The translations under genes were made by a program, and so were the position numbers. 64,000 nucleotides of DNA from Herminiimonas sp. KBW02. GTDB taxonomy: Bacteria; Pseudomonadota; Gammaproteobacteria; Burkholderiales; Burkholderiaceae_D. Below the pieces are notes generated by a model. The model did no database searches and was not told where the DNA came from. It was given only the letters and a program-made list of their open reading frames with translations. Every line of letters begins with the position of its first letter. The first letter of the stretch is position 1. Shown here one piece after another: positions 16,619 through 25,662 of the stretch. The stretch covers positions 124,001-188,000 of the forward strand of contig NZ_QAJP01000002.1 in the NCBI RefSeq assembly GCF_003852535.1. The letters are read 5' to 3'.

Positions 16619-17278
16619 TTACAGCTTGCCAGCCTTTTTCAGGCGATAGGTCAGGCCATCAACAATATCGGTGCTGCCATTCTCACGCGCGAAATCAATC
16701 GCACTCATACCGACATCATTCTTGATGCTGGCATCGGCACCGGCATCCGACAAAACCTTCACTGAATAGATAAAGCCACCGCGCGCTGCCATCATCATGG
16801 GCGTGGTGTTATTCGGTGAGCGTGCATCCAGTTCCGCCCCTTGCTTGACCAGTACTCTCACGATCTCGCTATCGCCGCACGCCGCAGCGTAATGCAGCGC
16901 CGTCCAGCCACTTTTATTCACGGCGGCGCCCTTTGCCAGCAAAGCCTGCACCGCCGGCATATTCGCCTTGAAGGCGGCGATCATTAAAGCAGTGTCACCA
17001 TTGCGAGCCTGCTGCTCAAGGTCTATGCCACGCGCATTCAGCAGCACCGGGAATACCTTCATCGAGCCTTCACGCATGGCCAGAATCAAACCACTATCGC
17101 CGCGTGCACCCTCTATCGTGTTCGGATCAAAGCCGCGTTTCAGCAAAGCCGTCACCGTCTGCGCATCATCCAGCGACACTGCGCGGAAGTAATCTTCATA
17201 CGCACCGGCACGCGCCAGCGGCGGACATACGGACAAGGCAGCAGCACTCAGCAACACGGCCAGGGTCAGCCTGCGCAT
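16619..17278 (-). CDS. exported ankyrin-repeat protein
   Basis: A 219-aa protein with a Sec signal (MRRLTLAVLLSAAALSVCPPLARA) and about five ankyrin repeats: VTALLKRGFDPN, DSGLILAMREG, DTALMIAAFKAN, WTALHYAAACGD, TTPMMMAARGG, and MSAIDFAREN. It probably binds a protein partner in the periplasm. The frame is open to 17317, but the signal peptide begins at the ATG at 17278. It lies just downstream of tatD on the same strand. Confidence 0.85.
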   Translation of the reverse strand: MRRLTLAVLLSAAALSVCPPLARAGAYEDYFRAVSLDDAQTVTALLKRGFDPNTIEGARGDSGLILAMREGSMKVFPVLLNARGIDLEQQARNGDTALMIAAFKANMPAVQALLAKGAAVNKSGWTALHYAAACGDSEIVRVLVKQGAELDARSPNNTTPMMMAARGGFIYSVKVLSDAGADASIKNDVGMSAIDFARENGSTDIVDGLTYRLKKAGKL

Positions 17279-17321
17279 AGGCAAACATTCAGCAGCTTGC
17301 ATTCTGGTATCCGGCATACGA

Positions 17322-18101
17322 TTAGCGTGCGATCTTGAAGAGATTGAAAAAATTATCGCTGGTCTGTTTTGCCAGCTGTTCCAGTGGCACGTCTTTCAGC
17401 GTCGCCAGGTATTCACCCACATGACGTACCAGAGCAGGCTCATTCACCTTGCCACGAAATGGTACCGGTGCCAGATACGGCGAATCGGTTTCGATCAGCA
17501 TTTGCTCCAGCGGCACTTCACGCGCGACTGCCTGCAAATCCTTGGCGCTCTTGAAGGTGACTATGCCGGAGAACGAAATATAAAAGCCCATCTCCATCGC
17601 AGCACGTGCGACTTCCAGCGATTCGGTAAAGCAATGCATGACGCCAGCCGCACCACCGGCATCGGTGCCTGCACCCTCTTCGCGCATGATGCGTATCGTG
17701 TCTTCCGAGGCAGCGCGGGTATGGATGATTAACGGCTTGCCGGTCGCACGCGAGGCACGGATATGACGACGGAAACGTTCACGCTGCCATTCGAGGTCGC
17801 CTTCGAGACGGTAGTAGTCGAGCCCGGTCTCGCCGATGGCGACGATCTTAGGGTGCTCGGATAAACGAATCAGGTCTTCGACCGATGGTTCAGGCGTATC
17901 TTCGTAGTCAGGATGCACGCCGACCGAAGCGTAGATATGCGGATAGCGTTCTGCCAGTTCCAGCACGCTGGGAAAATCAGGCAGGTCGACCGACACGCAG
18001 AGGGCATGGCTGACTTTATTCTCGGCCATTTTGCCGAGGATTTCAGGCATGCGCGCAGCAAGTTCGGGGAAATTAATATGGCAGTGGGAATCGATAAACA
18101 T
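17322..18101 (-). CDS. tatD: TatD-family metal-dependent hydrolase
   Basis: Member of the amidohydrolase-fold TatD/YcfH family of DNases and related hydrolases. The 259-aa sequence has the metal ligands FIDSHCHINF at the N-terminus, GETGLDYYR, PLIIHTR, GVMHCFTES and ETDSPYLAPVP, all expected. It is the last of the conserved mltG-tmk-holB-pilZ-(GNAT)-tatD series on the minus strand. Confidence 0.95.
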   Translation of the reverse strand: MFIDSHCHINFPELAARMPEILGKMAENKVSHALCVSVDLPDFPSVLELAERYPHIYASVGVHPDYEDTPEPSVEDLIRLSEHPKIVAIGETGLDYYRLEGDLEWQRERFRRHIRASRATGKPLIIHTRAASEDTIRIMREEGAGTDAGGAAGVMHCFTESLEVARAAMEMGFYISFSGIVTFKSAKDLQAVAREVPLEQMLIETDSPYLAPVPFRGKVNEPALVRHVGEYLATLKDVPLEQLAKQTSDNFFNLFKIAR

Positions 18102-18178
18102 AGGCCGAATTGTACGCGTCCGGCGGCTTTACTGCATCCACGCTCTCGACCCGGAACACTTGCTGCCGGGAAGCAGGG

Positions 18179-18676
18179 TCAGGCGATCCGTTTACCGACA
18201 ATGACCAGATCGCGCTCGACACCATCCAGCGTGGCCACGCGTGGCATATTCGCCCAACGCTCAAAGCCATGACGTTCAAACAATTTAAGGCTGGGCAGGT
18301 TATGTCCAAAAATCAGCCCGACCAGCGTATGTATGCCCAGCTTGGGCGCATACGCCATCGCTTCCTGCAGCAGATAAGCGCCCAGCCCCTTGCCGCGTGC
18401 ATCTTCGTGCAGGTAAATCGACAGTTCGACCGTCGCCGCATAAGCGGCACGTGCGTGGAAGTTGGAATAAGACAGCCAGCCGAGGATGCGACCCTGTTCT
18501 TCCATCACCCAGATCGGACGCTGGTCCGGTGTGTGTTCGAGGAACCAGGCATGCCGTGATACGACCGTGACCGGTTCGATATCAGCTGTCACCTGACGCG
18601 ATGGAATGGTGCTGTTGTAGATGGCGACGATGGCGGGCAAATCGTCAAGGGTGGCAAGGCGATACGGCAACGGCAT
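18179..18676 (-). CDS. GNAT-family N-acetyltransferase (phosphinothricin acetyltransferase-like)
   Basis: A 165-aa GNAT fold protein: YRLATLDDLPAIVAIYN at the N-terminus, LSIYLHEDARGKGLGAYLL as the acetyl-CoA loop (RGKGLG), then LIFGHNLPSLKLFERHGF. The pattern resembles the Pat/YwnH group, which acetylates small amines, but substrate cannot be told from sequence. The ATG at 18676 is chosen; the frame extends to a TTG at 18700. It sits between tatD and pilZ, a position usually empty in this cluster, so it may be an insertion. Confidence 0.88.
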   Translation of the reverse strand: MPLPYRLATLDDLPAIVAIYNSTIPSRQVTADIEPVTVVSRHAWFLEHTPDQRPIWVMEEQGRILGWLSYSNFHARAAYAATVELSIYLHEDARGKGLGAYLLQEAMAYAPKLGIHTLVGLIFGHNLPSLKLFERHGFERWANMPRVATLDGVERDLVIVGKRIA

Positions 18677-18715
18677 AGATTGAGAACCTTGCTCCGGCAA
18701 ATGACAGGGGGTGAA

Positions 18716-19093
18716 TTACAGCGTATGCGTGGCGCGCGAAGAACCGAGCGCGGCACCCAGCAATTCTTCTATACGTTGCTTGATGCGCTGGCCGCTTTCA
18801 TCAGCCGAGAATTGCACGCCTATGCCCTGCGCCTTGTTGTTATTCGCACCAGCCGGGGTAATCCAGGCGATCTTGCCGGCGATAGGATATTTGGTCGGAT
18901 CATCCAGCAAGGTCAGGATCAGATAGATTTCATCGCCTATCTTGTACGACTTGGTCGACGGCACAAAGATACCGCCATTCGCAAGGAATGGAATATAGGC
19001 CGCGTAAAGCGCGGATTTTTCCTTGATCGGCAAGGACAGCACCGACGGCCTGCCGACGACCGGGCTTCCTGTAGCCAGCGAGTTATCTGCCAT
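18716..19093 (-). CDS. pilZ: PilZ-domain protein (type IV pilus PilZ type)
   Basis: A 125-aa PilZ protein. The conserved tract reads LPFLANGGIFVPST-like (IPFLANGGIFVPSTKSY), with the GDEIYLILTL and GIGVQFS strands. The RxxxR c-di-GMP-binding motif is absent, as in pilus-biogenesis PilZ, so it is probably a PilB/FimX-type interaction partner rather than a c-di-GMP receptor. The start at 19093 (GAAAGG ribosome site) leaves 10 bp to holB; the frame is open further upstream only because it overlaps holB. Placement after holB is conserved in many proteobacteria. Confidence 0.9.
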   Translation of the reverse strand: MADNSLATGSPVVGRPSVLSLPIKEKSALYAAYIPFLANGGIFVPSTKSYKIGDEIYLILTLLDDPTKYPIAGKIAWITPAGANNNKAQGIGVQFSADESGQRIKQRIEELLGAALGSSRATHTL

Positions 19094-19103
19094 CTCTAAC
19101 CTT

Positions 19104-20138
19104 TCAAGAGAAAATCGTCGAATATTCCAGCAACATATCTTCGATAAAGAGCTTGGGTGCCAAAGGATGCTCGGCGATCGCGCGCCTGTCATTGACGGCC
19201 TTGATCTCCTGCAGCAGGGCTGCAGTCTCGACTCTTTGCGCCAATGCACCCAACTCTTTTTTGTAGCGTGGATAGTAACGGATTGTGCCGGAAAGTTTGA
19301 CGGAAAGCACGTCATACAACCAGCGTTGCAACCACGCGACTAATTCCGGCACTGGTGTCTTTTGCAAGCGGTCTGCCGCCTTCAACGCGTTATCAACACC
19401 CGGCTGCGCCAGTTGCCGCAGGAAGTCGTCCATGGTTTCACGGGTACCGGCTTGCGACGCTTCAAATGCAGCCAGCGGCGCACCGCCCTGCTCGGCCAGC
19501 CAGCCATCGGCCTCGCTGACTTGCTGCGACTTCAGCCATTGCAAGGCCTCATCCCGGCCCGGCATCGCCAGCGCAAATTTACGACAGCGCGACAGTATGG
19601 TCGGCAGCAACCTGTCCAGGCTATTGCTGACCAGCAGGAACATGGTTTGCGGCGGCGGCTCTTCCAGCATTTTCAGCAAGGAATTAGCGGCTGCGGTATT
19701 CAATACCTCTGCCGGATACAGCACGATCACGCGCATGCCGGAGCGGTGCGTGGAAATATTCATGAAGTCGCCCAGCGCACGGATCTGGTCGATCTTAATT
19801 TCTTTGGATGGGGCTTTGGTCGCCTTGGCTTTTTTGGTATCAGCCGCTTCGCCATCCTCACCTTCGGCCGCGTCACCGTCATCCAGAATTTCAGGACGCA
19901 CGCGCCGATAATCGGGATGGCTGTATTGCGTGAACCAGCCGCAGGCAATACAGCTGCCGCAGGCATGGCCATCCGCCGTCGGCGTTTCGCACAGCAAGGA
20001 TTGCGCAAAGGCTTCGGCAAAAGCAGTCTTGCCTATGCCTTCAGCACCATGAAACAGGATCGCATGCGGCAGGCGCTCACGCAGCTGTTGCAACTGCTGC
20101 CAGGATGCCTGCTGCCACGGATAGAGCGTCGTACTCAA
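19104..20138 (-). CDS. holB: DNA polymerase III subunit delta'
   Basis: Clamp-loader subunit. The 344-aa protein has an AAA+ fold: [13 protein letters not shown] (P-loop), a zinc module with [17 protein letters not shown], and [19 protein letters not shown] (SRC-type motif follows as LSRCRKFAL). The start appears to be TTG at 20138, overlapping the tmk stop as TTGA, which implies coupling. An acidic, Lys/Ala-rich insert ([18 protein letters not shown]) lies near residue 95. Confidence 0.94.
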   Translation of the reverse strand: MSTTLYPWQQASWQQLQQLRERLPHAILFHGAEGIGKTAFAEAFAQSLLCETPTADGHACGSCIACGWFTQYSHPDYRRVRPEILDDGDAAEGEDGEAADTKKAKATKAPSKEIKIDQIRALGDFMNISTHRSGMRVIVLYPAEVLNTAAANSLLKMLEEPPPQTMFLLVSNSLDRLLPTILSRCRKFALAMPGRDEALQWLKSQQVSEADGWLAEQGGAPLAAFEASQAGTRETMDDFLRQLAQPGVDNALKAADRLQKTPVPELVAWLQRWLYDVLSVKLSGTIRYYPRYKKELGALAQRVETAALLQEIKAVNDRRAIAEHPLAPKLFIEDMLLEYSTIFS

Positions 20139-20749
20139 GCGTCTATCCCCGCTACGATGGCACGCAACTGTTGCTGGATAGTCGGAATGGCCTGGGTCGA
20201 ATCGATGACGTGGAAGCGTTGCGGGAATTCGCTGGCGCGACGCAGGTATTCAGCGCGCGTGGCAGCGAAGAAGTCCGCTTTTTCCTGTTCGAATTTATCC
20301 AGCGTACGGGTCGCATCCAGACGTGCACGCGCGACATCCAGCGGCACATCGAACAGCAGCGTCAAATCAGGTTGCAAATGCGGATGTACCCACTGCTCCA
20401 GCGCATCCAGTTTGGCGCGCTCCAGCTTGCGACCACCGCCCTGATAAGCAAAGGTGGCATCGGTAAAACGATCCGAGATCACCCAGTCACCGCGTTCCAG
20501 TGCGGGTGCGATCACTTGTGCGATGTGTTCGCGGCGTGCGGCAAACATCAGCAAGGCTTCGGTTTCCAGATGCATTTTTTCGTGCAGCAGGATTTCGCGC
20601 AGCTGCTCACCCAGGCTGGTGCCACCCGGTTCACGGGTGACAACTACTGTCTTGTTACGCGCGCGCAGCAATTCGGCGACGAAGGACAAGTGGGTGGACT
20701 TGCCGGCCCCGTCTATGCCTTCAAATGTGATGAATTTCCCTGTCGTCAT
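20135..20749 (-). CDS. tmk: thymidylate kinase
   Basis: Phosphorylates dTMP to dTDP. The 204-aa sequence has the P-loop [12 protein letters not shown] at residues 8-19, the [14 protein letters not shown] dTMP-binding motif, [16 protein letters not shown], and the [10 protein letters not shown] segment. It is 29 bp downstream of mltG and overlaps holB by 4 nt, in the usual mltG-tmk-holB order. Confidence 0.96.
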   Translation of the reverse strand: MTTGKFITFEGIDGAGKSTHLSFVAELLRARNKTVVVTREPGGTSLGEQLREILLHEKMHLETEALLMFAARREHIAQVIAPALERGDWVISDRFTDATFAYQGGGRKLERAKLDALEQWVHPHLQPDLTLLFDVPLDVARARLDATRTLDKFEQEKADFFAATRAEYLRRASEFPQRFHVIDSTQAIPTIQQQLRAIVAGIDA

Positions 20750-20778
20750 AAGCGAACCGTCATTATGTATAGGATGAA

Positions 20779-21768
20779 TTATCTGCCGCGCTGGTATTTG
20801 TTGACCGCATTATTGTGGTCATCCAGGGTCGCGGAAAACTGGCTGCTGCCATCCCCGCGCGCGACAAAATACAAGGCATCGGTTTTTGCCGGATTCATCG
20901 CCGCATGCAGCGATTCAGCTCCCGGCAAGGCGATAGGTGTAGGCGGCAAACCCAGGCGAGTATACGTATTGTGCGGGGTGTCGGTCTGCAAATCACGTTT
21001 GCGGATATTGCCCTTGAAGTCTTCCCCCATGCCATAGATCACGGTCGGATCTGTTTGCAGCAACATGCCCTGACGCAGACGATTGACGAACACGCCCGCG
21101 ATCATGTCGCGTTCGGATTTCTTGCCGGTTTCCTTTTCGACGATGGAAGCCATGATCAGTGCTTCGTAAGCCGATGCATACGGCAAATTCTGACTGCGCG
21201 CCAGCCATGCTTCATTCAGACGCTTGAGCATCAGGTTATGCGCCTGCTTGTAGATTTGCAGATCGCTGGAATTTTTGGCGAACAGATAGGTATCCGGATA
21301 AAACAAACCTTCCGGCAGTGTGAAATCTGTGGAGATTTTTGCCATCAGGTCCCGGTCCGACAAACCTGCGGTATCGTGCTTGAGGCCAGGATGTTTGTCT
21401 ATCGCTTGGCGCATCTGGCGGAAACTCCAGCCTTCTATGACGGTCAGCGCTTCCTGTACAAACTCGCCGCGCACTATCTGCTTGATCAGGCCGGTCGGCG
21501 TGGTACCAGGTTTCAATTCATAGGTACCAGCCTTGAGCTTGGTGCTATTCCCGGTAATCTGCGCCAGCGCGATCATGAGCAATGGATTGACCGGGACGCC
21601 GGCTGCTTCGATTTGCTGCATGCTGCTTTTGAGACCGCTGCCGGCAGCGATGGTGAACTCGACGCCGGAGGTTTGTTCCGCCGGGAGGATTGCTTGTTCT
21701 GCCCAAAACATGAAAGATGCGCCGAGGATGATGCCCAGCAGGATGATGCGTCTGAATAATTTTTTCAA
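20779..21768 (-). CDS. mltG: endolytic murein transglycosylase MltG
   Basis: Inner-membrane enzyme that cuts nascent glycan strands and sets their length. The 329-aa protein has one N-terminal helix ([16 protein letters not shown], residues 8-23), a LysM-like region, and the YceG catalytic core with [15 protein letters not shown], where E is the catalytic glutamate, then [21 protein letters not shown]. The apparent start is TTG at 21768 with a weak ribosome site. It is divergent from ygfZ. Confidence 0.94.
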   Translation of the reverse strand: MKKLFRRIILLGIILGASFMFWAEQAILPAEQTSGVEFTIAAGSGLKSSMQQIEAAGVPVNPLLMIALAQITGNSTKLKAGTYELKPGTTPTGLIKQIVRGEFVQEALTVIEGWSFRQMRQAIDKHPGLKHDTAGLSDRDLMAKISTDFTLPEGLFYPDTYLFAKNSSDLQIYKQAHNLMLKRLNEAWLARSQNLPYASAYEALIMASIVEKETGKKSERDMIAGVFVNRLRQGMLLQTDPTVIYGMGEDFKGNIRKRDLQTDTPHNTYTRLGLPPTPIALPGAESLHAAMNPAKTDALYFVARGDGSSQFSATLDDHNNAVNKYQRGR

Positions 21769-21882
21769 AACTAGGTCTCAGTGAAATCCAACACAATCGG
21801 ACGCGTTTTTCCCACGCCACTATAATCAGACCCTAATGATAATCGCTGAACCACCTTACGCTCCAATTTATTGATTGAATTT

Positions 21883-22932
21883 ATGACTACATGGCTTAAT
21901 TTTCTGGCTGAACAAGGCGCAAAAATCAGTGCCGACGCTGTACCCCGCGTCGTGTCTTTCGGTTCAGAAACACCGGGCGAAACCGCTAAAACCAACTTTA
22001 TCACCCCGCTCACCCATCTCGGCCTGATTGCCGCCAGCGGTGACGATGCAGCCCACTTCCTGCACAATCAACTGACCAACGATGTTGAGCACCTGGGCAG
22101 CAAGGAAGCACGGCTGGCCGGTTATTGCTCCCCGAAAGGTCGCCTGCTGGCCAGTTTCCTGATCTGGCAGACTGCGGATCGCATCATGCTGCAACTGCCG
22201 CGCGAACTGCAGGCAGCGATCCAGAAGCGCCTGCAAATGTTTGTCTTGCGCGCCAAGGCCAAACTGGCCGATGTCAGCGAAGAATACGTCATGCTGGGCA
22301 TAGCCGGCCCGGCCGCCGCCAGCGCCCTGATGCCATGGTTCCCGACGCTGCCTGTCGCCATCTATGGCAAGGTCGACAATGAAGCCGGCACCGTCATCCG
22401 TCATTCGAATGCTTTCGAAGTCCCGCGCTATCAATGGATCACCACAGTTGAGCAGGCCATCGAAGCCTGGCCGCATCTGACCGAAATCCTGCAAGCCAGC
22501 GGCGCTGATGCCTGGCAACTGGCCGAAATCGATGGCGGCGTGCCGCACATCACCGCTGCCACGCAGGAGCAATTCGTACCGCAAATGATCAATTTTGAAT
22601 TATTAGGCGGCGTCAACTTCAAGAAAGGTTGTTATCCGGGCCAGGAAATCGTCGCCCGCAGCCAATACCTGGGCAAACTCAAACGTCGCATGCTGCACGC
22701 CAGCGTCGCAGCAACCGAAGTCGCGCCAGGTACAGAAATCTTTTCCGCCGACGATCCGGATCAGCCCTGCGGCATGGTGGTCAATGCCGAACGCTCCAGC
22801 GCTCACCTTACCGACTGTCTGGTCGAGATCAAGCTGGCAGCCACCGATAGCGCCGTGCATCTGGGTAGCGTCAGCGGTCCGCTGCTGTCCTTCCAGCCGC
22901 TGCCTTATCCGCTGACCGACCCGGCAGCCTGA
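21883..22932 (+). CDS. ygfZ: YgfZ folate-binding Fe-S maturation protein
   Basis: Folate-dependent factor for Fe-S cluster enzymes such as MiaB, related to aminomethyltransferase GcvT. The 349-aa protein has the signature KGCYPGQEIVARSQY with its conserved cysteine, and the N-terminal LTHLGLIAASGDDAAHFLHNQLTNDV. The ATG at 21883 is chosen over an upstream in-frame TTG at 21871. It is the first of three plus-strand genes with DUF4936 and NRDE. Confidence 0.94.
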   Translation: MTTWLNFLAEQGAKISADAVPRVVSFGSETPGETAKTNFITPLTHLGLIAASGDDAAHFLHNQLTNDVEHLGSKEARLAGYCSPKGRLLASFLIWQTADRIMLQLPRELQAAIQKRLQMFVLRAKAKLADVSEEYVMLGIAGPAAASALMPWFPTLPVAIYGKVDNEAGTVIRHSNAFEVPRYQWITTVEQAIEAWPHLTEILQASGADAWQLAEIDGGVPHITAATQEQFVPQMINFELLGGVNFKKGCYPGQEIVARSQYLGKLKRRMLHASVAATEVAPGTEIFSADDPDQPCGMVVNAERSSAHLTDCLVEIKLAATDSAVHLGSVSGPLLSFQPLPYPLTDPAA

Positions 22933-22973
22933 GCGTCATCAGCAGACTCCAGACAAATCACGGACAATAGGCG

Positions 22974-23261
22974 ATGGATCTTTACATCTACTATCGGGTG
23001 GCAGTAGCCGATGCGACAGACTTGCGTGCAAAAGTTTTGACTATGCAAGATAATCTCGCCCGGCTGCACGGCATACAGACTGCGCTCAAGCGACGCCCGG
23101 AAGCACAGGATGGCATGCATACCTGGATGGAGGTCTATCTGGATGTGGCCGAAGAATTTGCAGCGGAACTGGAGCAGGCGGTGCAAGCCAGCCAGTTAGC
23201 GGCCTTGATAGATGGCAAACGCCATACGGAACATTTTTTGGATTTATCTTTATGTGCTTAA
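22974..23261 (+). CDS. DUF4936 family protein
   Basis: A 95-aa protein starting MDLYIYYRVAVADATDLRAKV. This beta-proteobacterial DUF4936 family usually follows ygfZ and precedes an NRDE protein, as here. No signal or membrane segment. The stop overlaps the start of the next gene by 10 nt, suggesting coupling. Function unknown. Confidence 0.85.
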   Translation: MDLYIYYRVAVADATDLRAKVLTMQDNLARLHGIQTALKRRPEAQDGMHTWMEVYLDVAEEFAAELEQAVQASQLAALIDGKRHTEHFLDLSLCA

Positions 23262-23986
23262 TCGTCTTTGCATGGCATGTGATACCGGACATGCCCCTGA
23301 TCGCCGCCGGTAATCGCGATGAGTTCTACGACCGTCCGGCCAAACCGGCAGACTGGTGGGAAGACTATCCGCAGATCTACGCAGGTCGCGATTTGCAAGG
23401 CGGCGGTACCTGGATAGGCGTAAGCCGCGAAGGACGCTTTGCCGCATTGACGAATATCCGCGCACCGTCCGAGATGCGCGACGATGCACCGTCGCGTGGT
23501 GCACTGGTGACCAATTTTCTGGCCGGCAGCATGAGTCCGGATGAATACGTCGCCGAACTCAAAACCGCGCAACAGGATTACAACGGCTTCAATCTGCTGA
23601 TAGGCGACAGCAAGCAACTGGTCTGGTACTCGAATCGCGGCGACGGCGATGAGCGCAACGGCAAATCATTGGGCCCCGGCATCTATGGTTTGTCCAACTC
23701 GCTGCTCGATTGCGCGTGGCCGAAGGTCGTACGCACCAAGGCACAATTTGCCAGCCTGCTATGCCAGGGCGCACCGGAAGATGCTTACTTTGAGATGTTG
23801 ACCGATACCACATGCGCCTCGGATTGCCGTCTGCCGAAAACCGGCGTCAGCATAGAGCGCGAACGTTTGTTGTCGGCGGTCTGCATCGAATCGCCAGACT
23901 ATGGCACGCGTGTTTCCACGCTGGTCAAACTGAATGGTGGCACGCAACCTGTGCTGATAGAAAGACCGACACTGGCCATGCGTTGA
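23252..23986 (+). CDS. NRDE (TANGO2-like) family protein
   Basis: A 244-aa protein beginning MCLIVFAWHVIPDMPLIAAGNRDE, the N-terminal-nucleophile-like MCxxxF...NRDE signature of the TANGO2/NRDE family. The Cys2 could be a nucleophile after Met removal. Family members are linked to heme trafficking and lipid metabolism in eukaryotes; the bacterial role is open. It overlaps DUF4936 and ends at a strong inverted repeat. Confidence 0.93.
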   Translation: MCLIVFAWHVIPDMPLIAAGNRDEFYDRPAKPADWWEDYPQIYAGRDLQGGGTWIGVSREGRFAALTNIRAPSEMRDDAPSRGALVTNFLAGSMSPDEYVAELKTAQQDYNGFNLLIGDSKQLVWYSNRGDGDERNGKSLGPGIYGLSNSLLDCAWPKVVRTKAQFASLLCQGAPEDAYFEMLTDTTCASDCRLPKTGVSIERERLLSAVCIESPDYGTRVSTLVKLNGGTQPVLIERPTLAMR

Positions 23987-23988
23987 CA

Positions 23989-24012
23989 GCTGCTGCCTGA
24001 ACAGGCAGCAGC
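23989..24012. terminator. bidirectional stem-loop between NRDE and SDR genes
   Basis: GCTGCTGCCTG, AA, CAGGCAGCAGC: a perfect 11-bp stem between two convergent genes, 3 bp after the NRDE stop. It has no clear T-run on either strand. It likely ends both transcripts but by a less typical route. Confidence 0.65.
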
Positions 24013-24022
24013 GAAGTTTGCA

Positions 24023-24925
24023 TCAGCGCTTCAGCTTAGCCTGCAGCAATTGCTTGATATGCGGTACTTCTTCGTACGGATCGTAAGGATTGCGCTGCTG
24101 CACCAGATCTTCCATACGCTTGCGCACGCTGGCCAGAGGCGCCAGATCCGAATAAATATAAAAACGCTCTTCGCGTATCGCATCAAACGTCAGTTGCGCG
24201 ACCTGCGCAGCTGTAATCTTCCCTGACACCACTGCTTTTTCCGAGAACGCCTGCGCTGCACGCTGGCTGGTAGTCGGTGCTGCATCGTTCTGCATTTCTG
24301 CCGGACGATTGCGTTCCGACTGATGGATGCCGGTCGGCACAAAGTATGGACACAACAAGGAAGTACCGATAGGCGCTTCTATCAATTGCAAATCCTGATA
24401 CAGCGTTTCCGTCACCGATACGACCGCATGCTTGGATACGTTATAAATGCCCATGGTCGGCGCATTCTGTAAACCGGCAACCGAAGCGGTATTGACGATA
24501 TGCCCTTCGTAATCAGGATCGTCTTTCGCGCATGCCAGCATCAGTGGCGTAAAAATGCGCACACCATGAATCACGCCAAACAGGTTAACCCCCAGCACCC
24601 AGTCCCAGTCGCTGGCCGAGTTTTCCCAGATCAGACCACCGGCACCGACACCAGCGTTATTGAATACGAGATGGACCGCAGCAAAGCGCGCCATCGTCGC
24701 ATCAGCCAGCGCCTGTACCTGCTCCGCATTGCTCACATCGCAATGCACTGCCAGCACCGCTACGCCCTGCCCGCTTAACTCTGCTTCCAGTGCAGCCAGC
24801 GCATCCCGCTGCACATCGGCCAGCACCAGCTTCATGCCCAGTTGCGAGGCAACATATGCAAACTCTCGACCAAAGCCGCTGGCGGCACCGGTAATGACCG
24901 CTACCCTGTCCTTGAATTGTTTCAT
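24023..24925 (-). CDS. SDR-family oxidoreductase
   Basis: A 300-aa short-chain dehydrogenase/reductase. The NAD(P)-binding TGAASGFGRE is at residues 12-21, ADVQ follows the second strand, NNAGVGAGG is present, and the catalytic Ser-Tyr-Lys lies in NTASVAG and YNVSKHA. The long C-terminus resembles the CFMR/SDR15 group. Substrate unknown. It is followed upstream by a hotdog thioesterase on the same strand, 30 bp away, so the two may share a fatty-acyl or aromatic pathway. Confidence 0.92.
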   Translation of the reverse strand: MKQFKDRVAVITGAASGFGREFAYVASQLGMKLVLADVQRDALAALEAELSGQGVAVLAVHCDVSNAEQVQALADATMARFAAVHLVFNNAGVGAGGLIWENSASDWDWVLGVNLFGVIHGVRIFTPLMLACAKDDPDYEGHIVNTASVAGLQNAPTMGIYNVSKHAVVSVTETLYQDLQLIEAPIGTSLLCPYFVPTGIHQSERNRPAEMQNDAAPTTSQRAAQAFSEKAVVSGKITAAQVAQLTFDAIREERFYIYSDLAPLASVRKRMEDLVQQRNPYDPYEEVPHIKQLLQAKLKR

Positions 24926-24955
24926 GCCTGCTTTCGGTTAAGGTGTGTGCAGCGC

Positions 24956-25390
24956 TCAGGCTTGCTGCAATTTTTTGGCGACATCGGTACGGCGGATGAA
25001 TTTGAATGTACCGCTGGCTTTCGCTACCAGCTTGTCCGCATTCCACAGTTCGCCTTCGCAAAAGTAAATGCTGGCAGATGCGTGTAGCACTTTGCCTTTA
25101 GCCAGCATGCGGTCGCCTTCAACGCCACCTGGCTGCATAAAGCTGGTTTTCATTTCTATCGTGACGCCGCCGCGTATGCCTGGCTCCAGTGAGCGACCTG
25201 CCAGCGACATCACATTGTCCAGCATGGTCATGACAACGCCGCCATGCGCGACGTGCCAGCCATTCAGATGGCGCGCTTCCAGGGTCAGGGCGATCCGGCC
25301 TTCGCCGCCGCCAAAATCGACAATTTCAACACCAAGTTCCTGCAGGAAGGGAATGACGGGCTGGGTAGACAGAGTGGAAAGATTATTCAT
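24956..25390 (-). CDS. PaaI-family hotdog thioesterase
   Basis: A 144-aa hotdog-fold acyl-CoA thioesterase of the PaaI/YbgC group. The conserved HGGVVMTMLDNVMSLAGRS (residues 45-63) holds the catalytic Asp and HGG motif. Substrate is not shown; the adjacent SDR suggests acyl-CoA metabolism. It is divergent from the MHS transporter. Confidence 0.9.
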   Translation of the reverse strand: MNNLSTLSTQPVIPFLQELGVEIVDFGGGEGRIALTLEARHLNGWHVAHGGVVMTMLDNVMSLAGRSLEPGIRGGVTIEMKTSFMQPGGVEGDRMLAKGKVLHASASIYFCEGELWNADKLVAKASGTFKFIRRTDVAKKLQQA

Positions 25391-25539
25391 TGCTGCTTTT
25401 CGTTACAAAATGGCGTCATTTTAAGCCATCCCTGGCTTTAGCAAGCCTGCAACCGTATTTACCCCTGAATTAGCGCTGCTACGAAGGCTGAGCGAGCTCG
25501 CTTACAGCCATAAATTTACTAATTTGTTGCAATTCAAGC

Positions 25540-25583
25540 ATGTAAGCGTTACGTAAGTTTCACGCAAGTCCCACGTAAGTTTC
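25540..25583. repeat. four 11-bp direct tandem repeats
   Basis: Four consecutive 11-mers: ATGTAAGCGTT, ACGTAAGTTTC, ACGCAAGTCCC, ACGTAAGTTTC. Core A[CT]G[CT]AAG. They lie 80-123 bp upstream of the MHS transporter start in a divergent promoter region. A period near one helical turn suits a regulator binding one face of DNA. Confidence 0.8.
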
Positions 25584-25662
25584 CCGTCGCACACTGCATT
25601 TGCGTACCCGATGTACGAATCCACTCGTGCGTCGAATATCAATAATTATTAAGGAGACGAAC

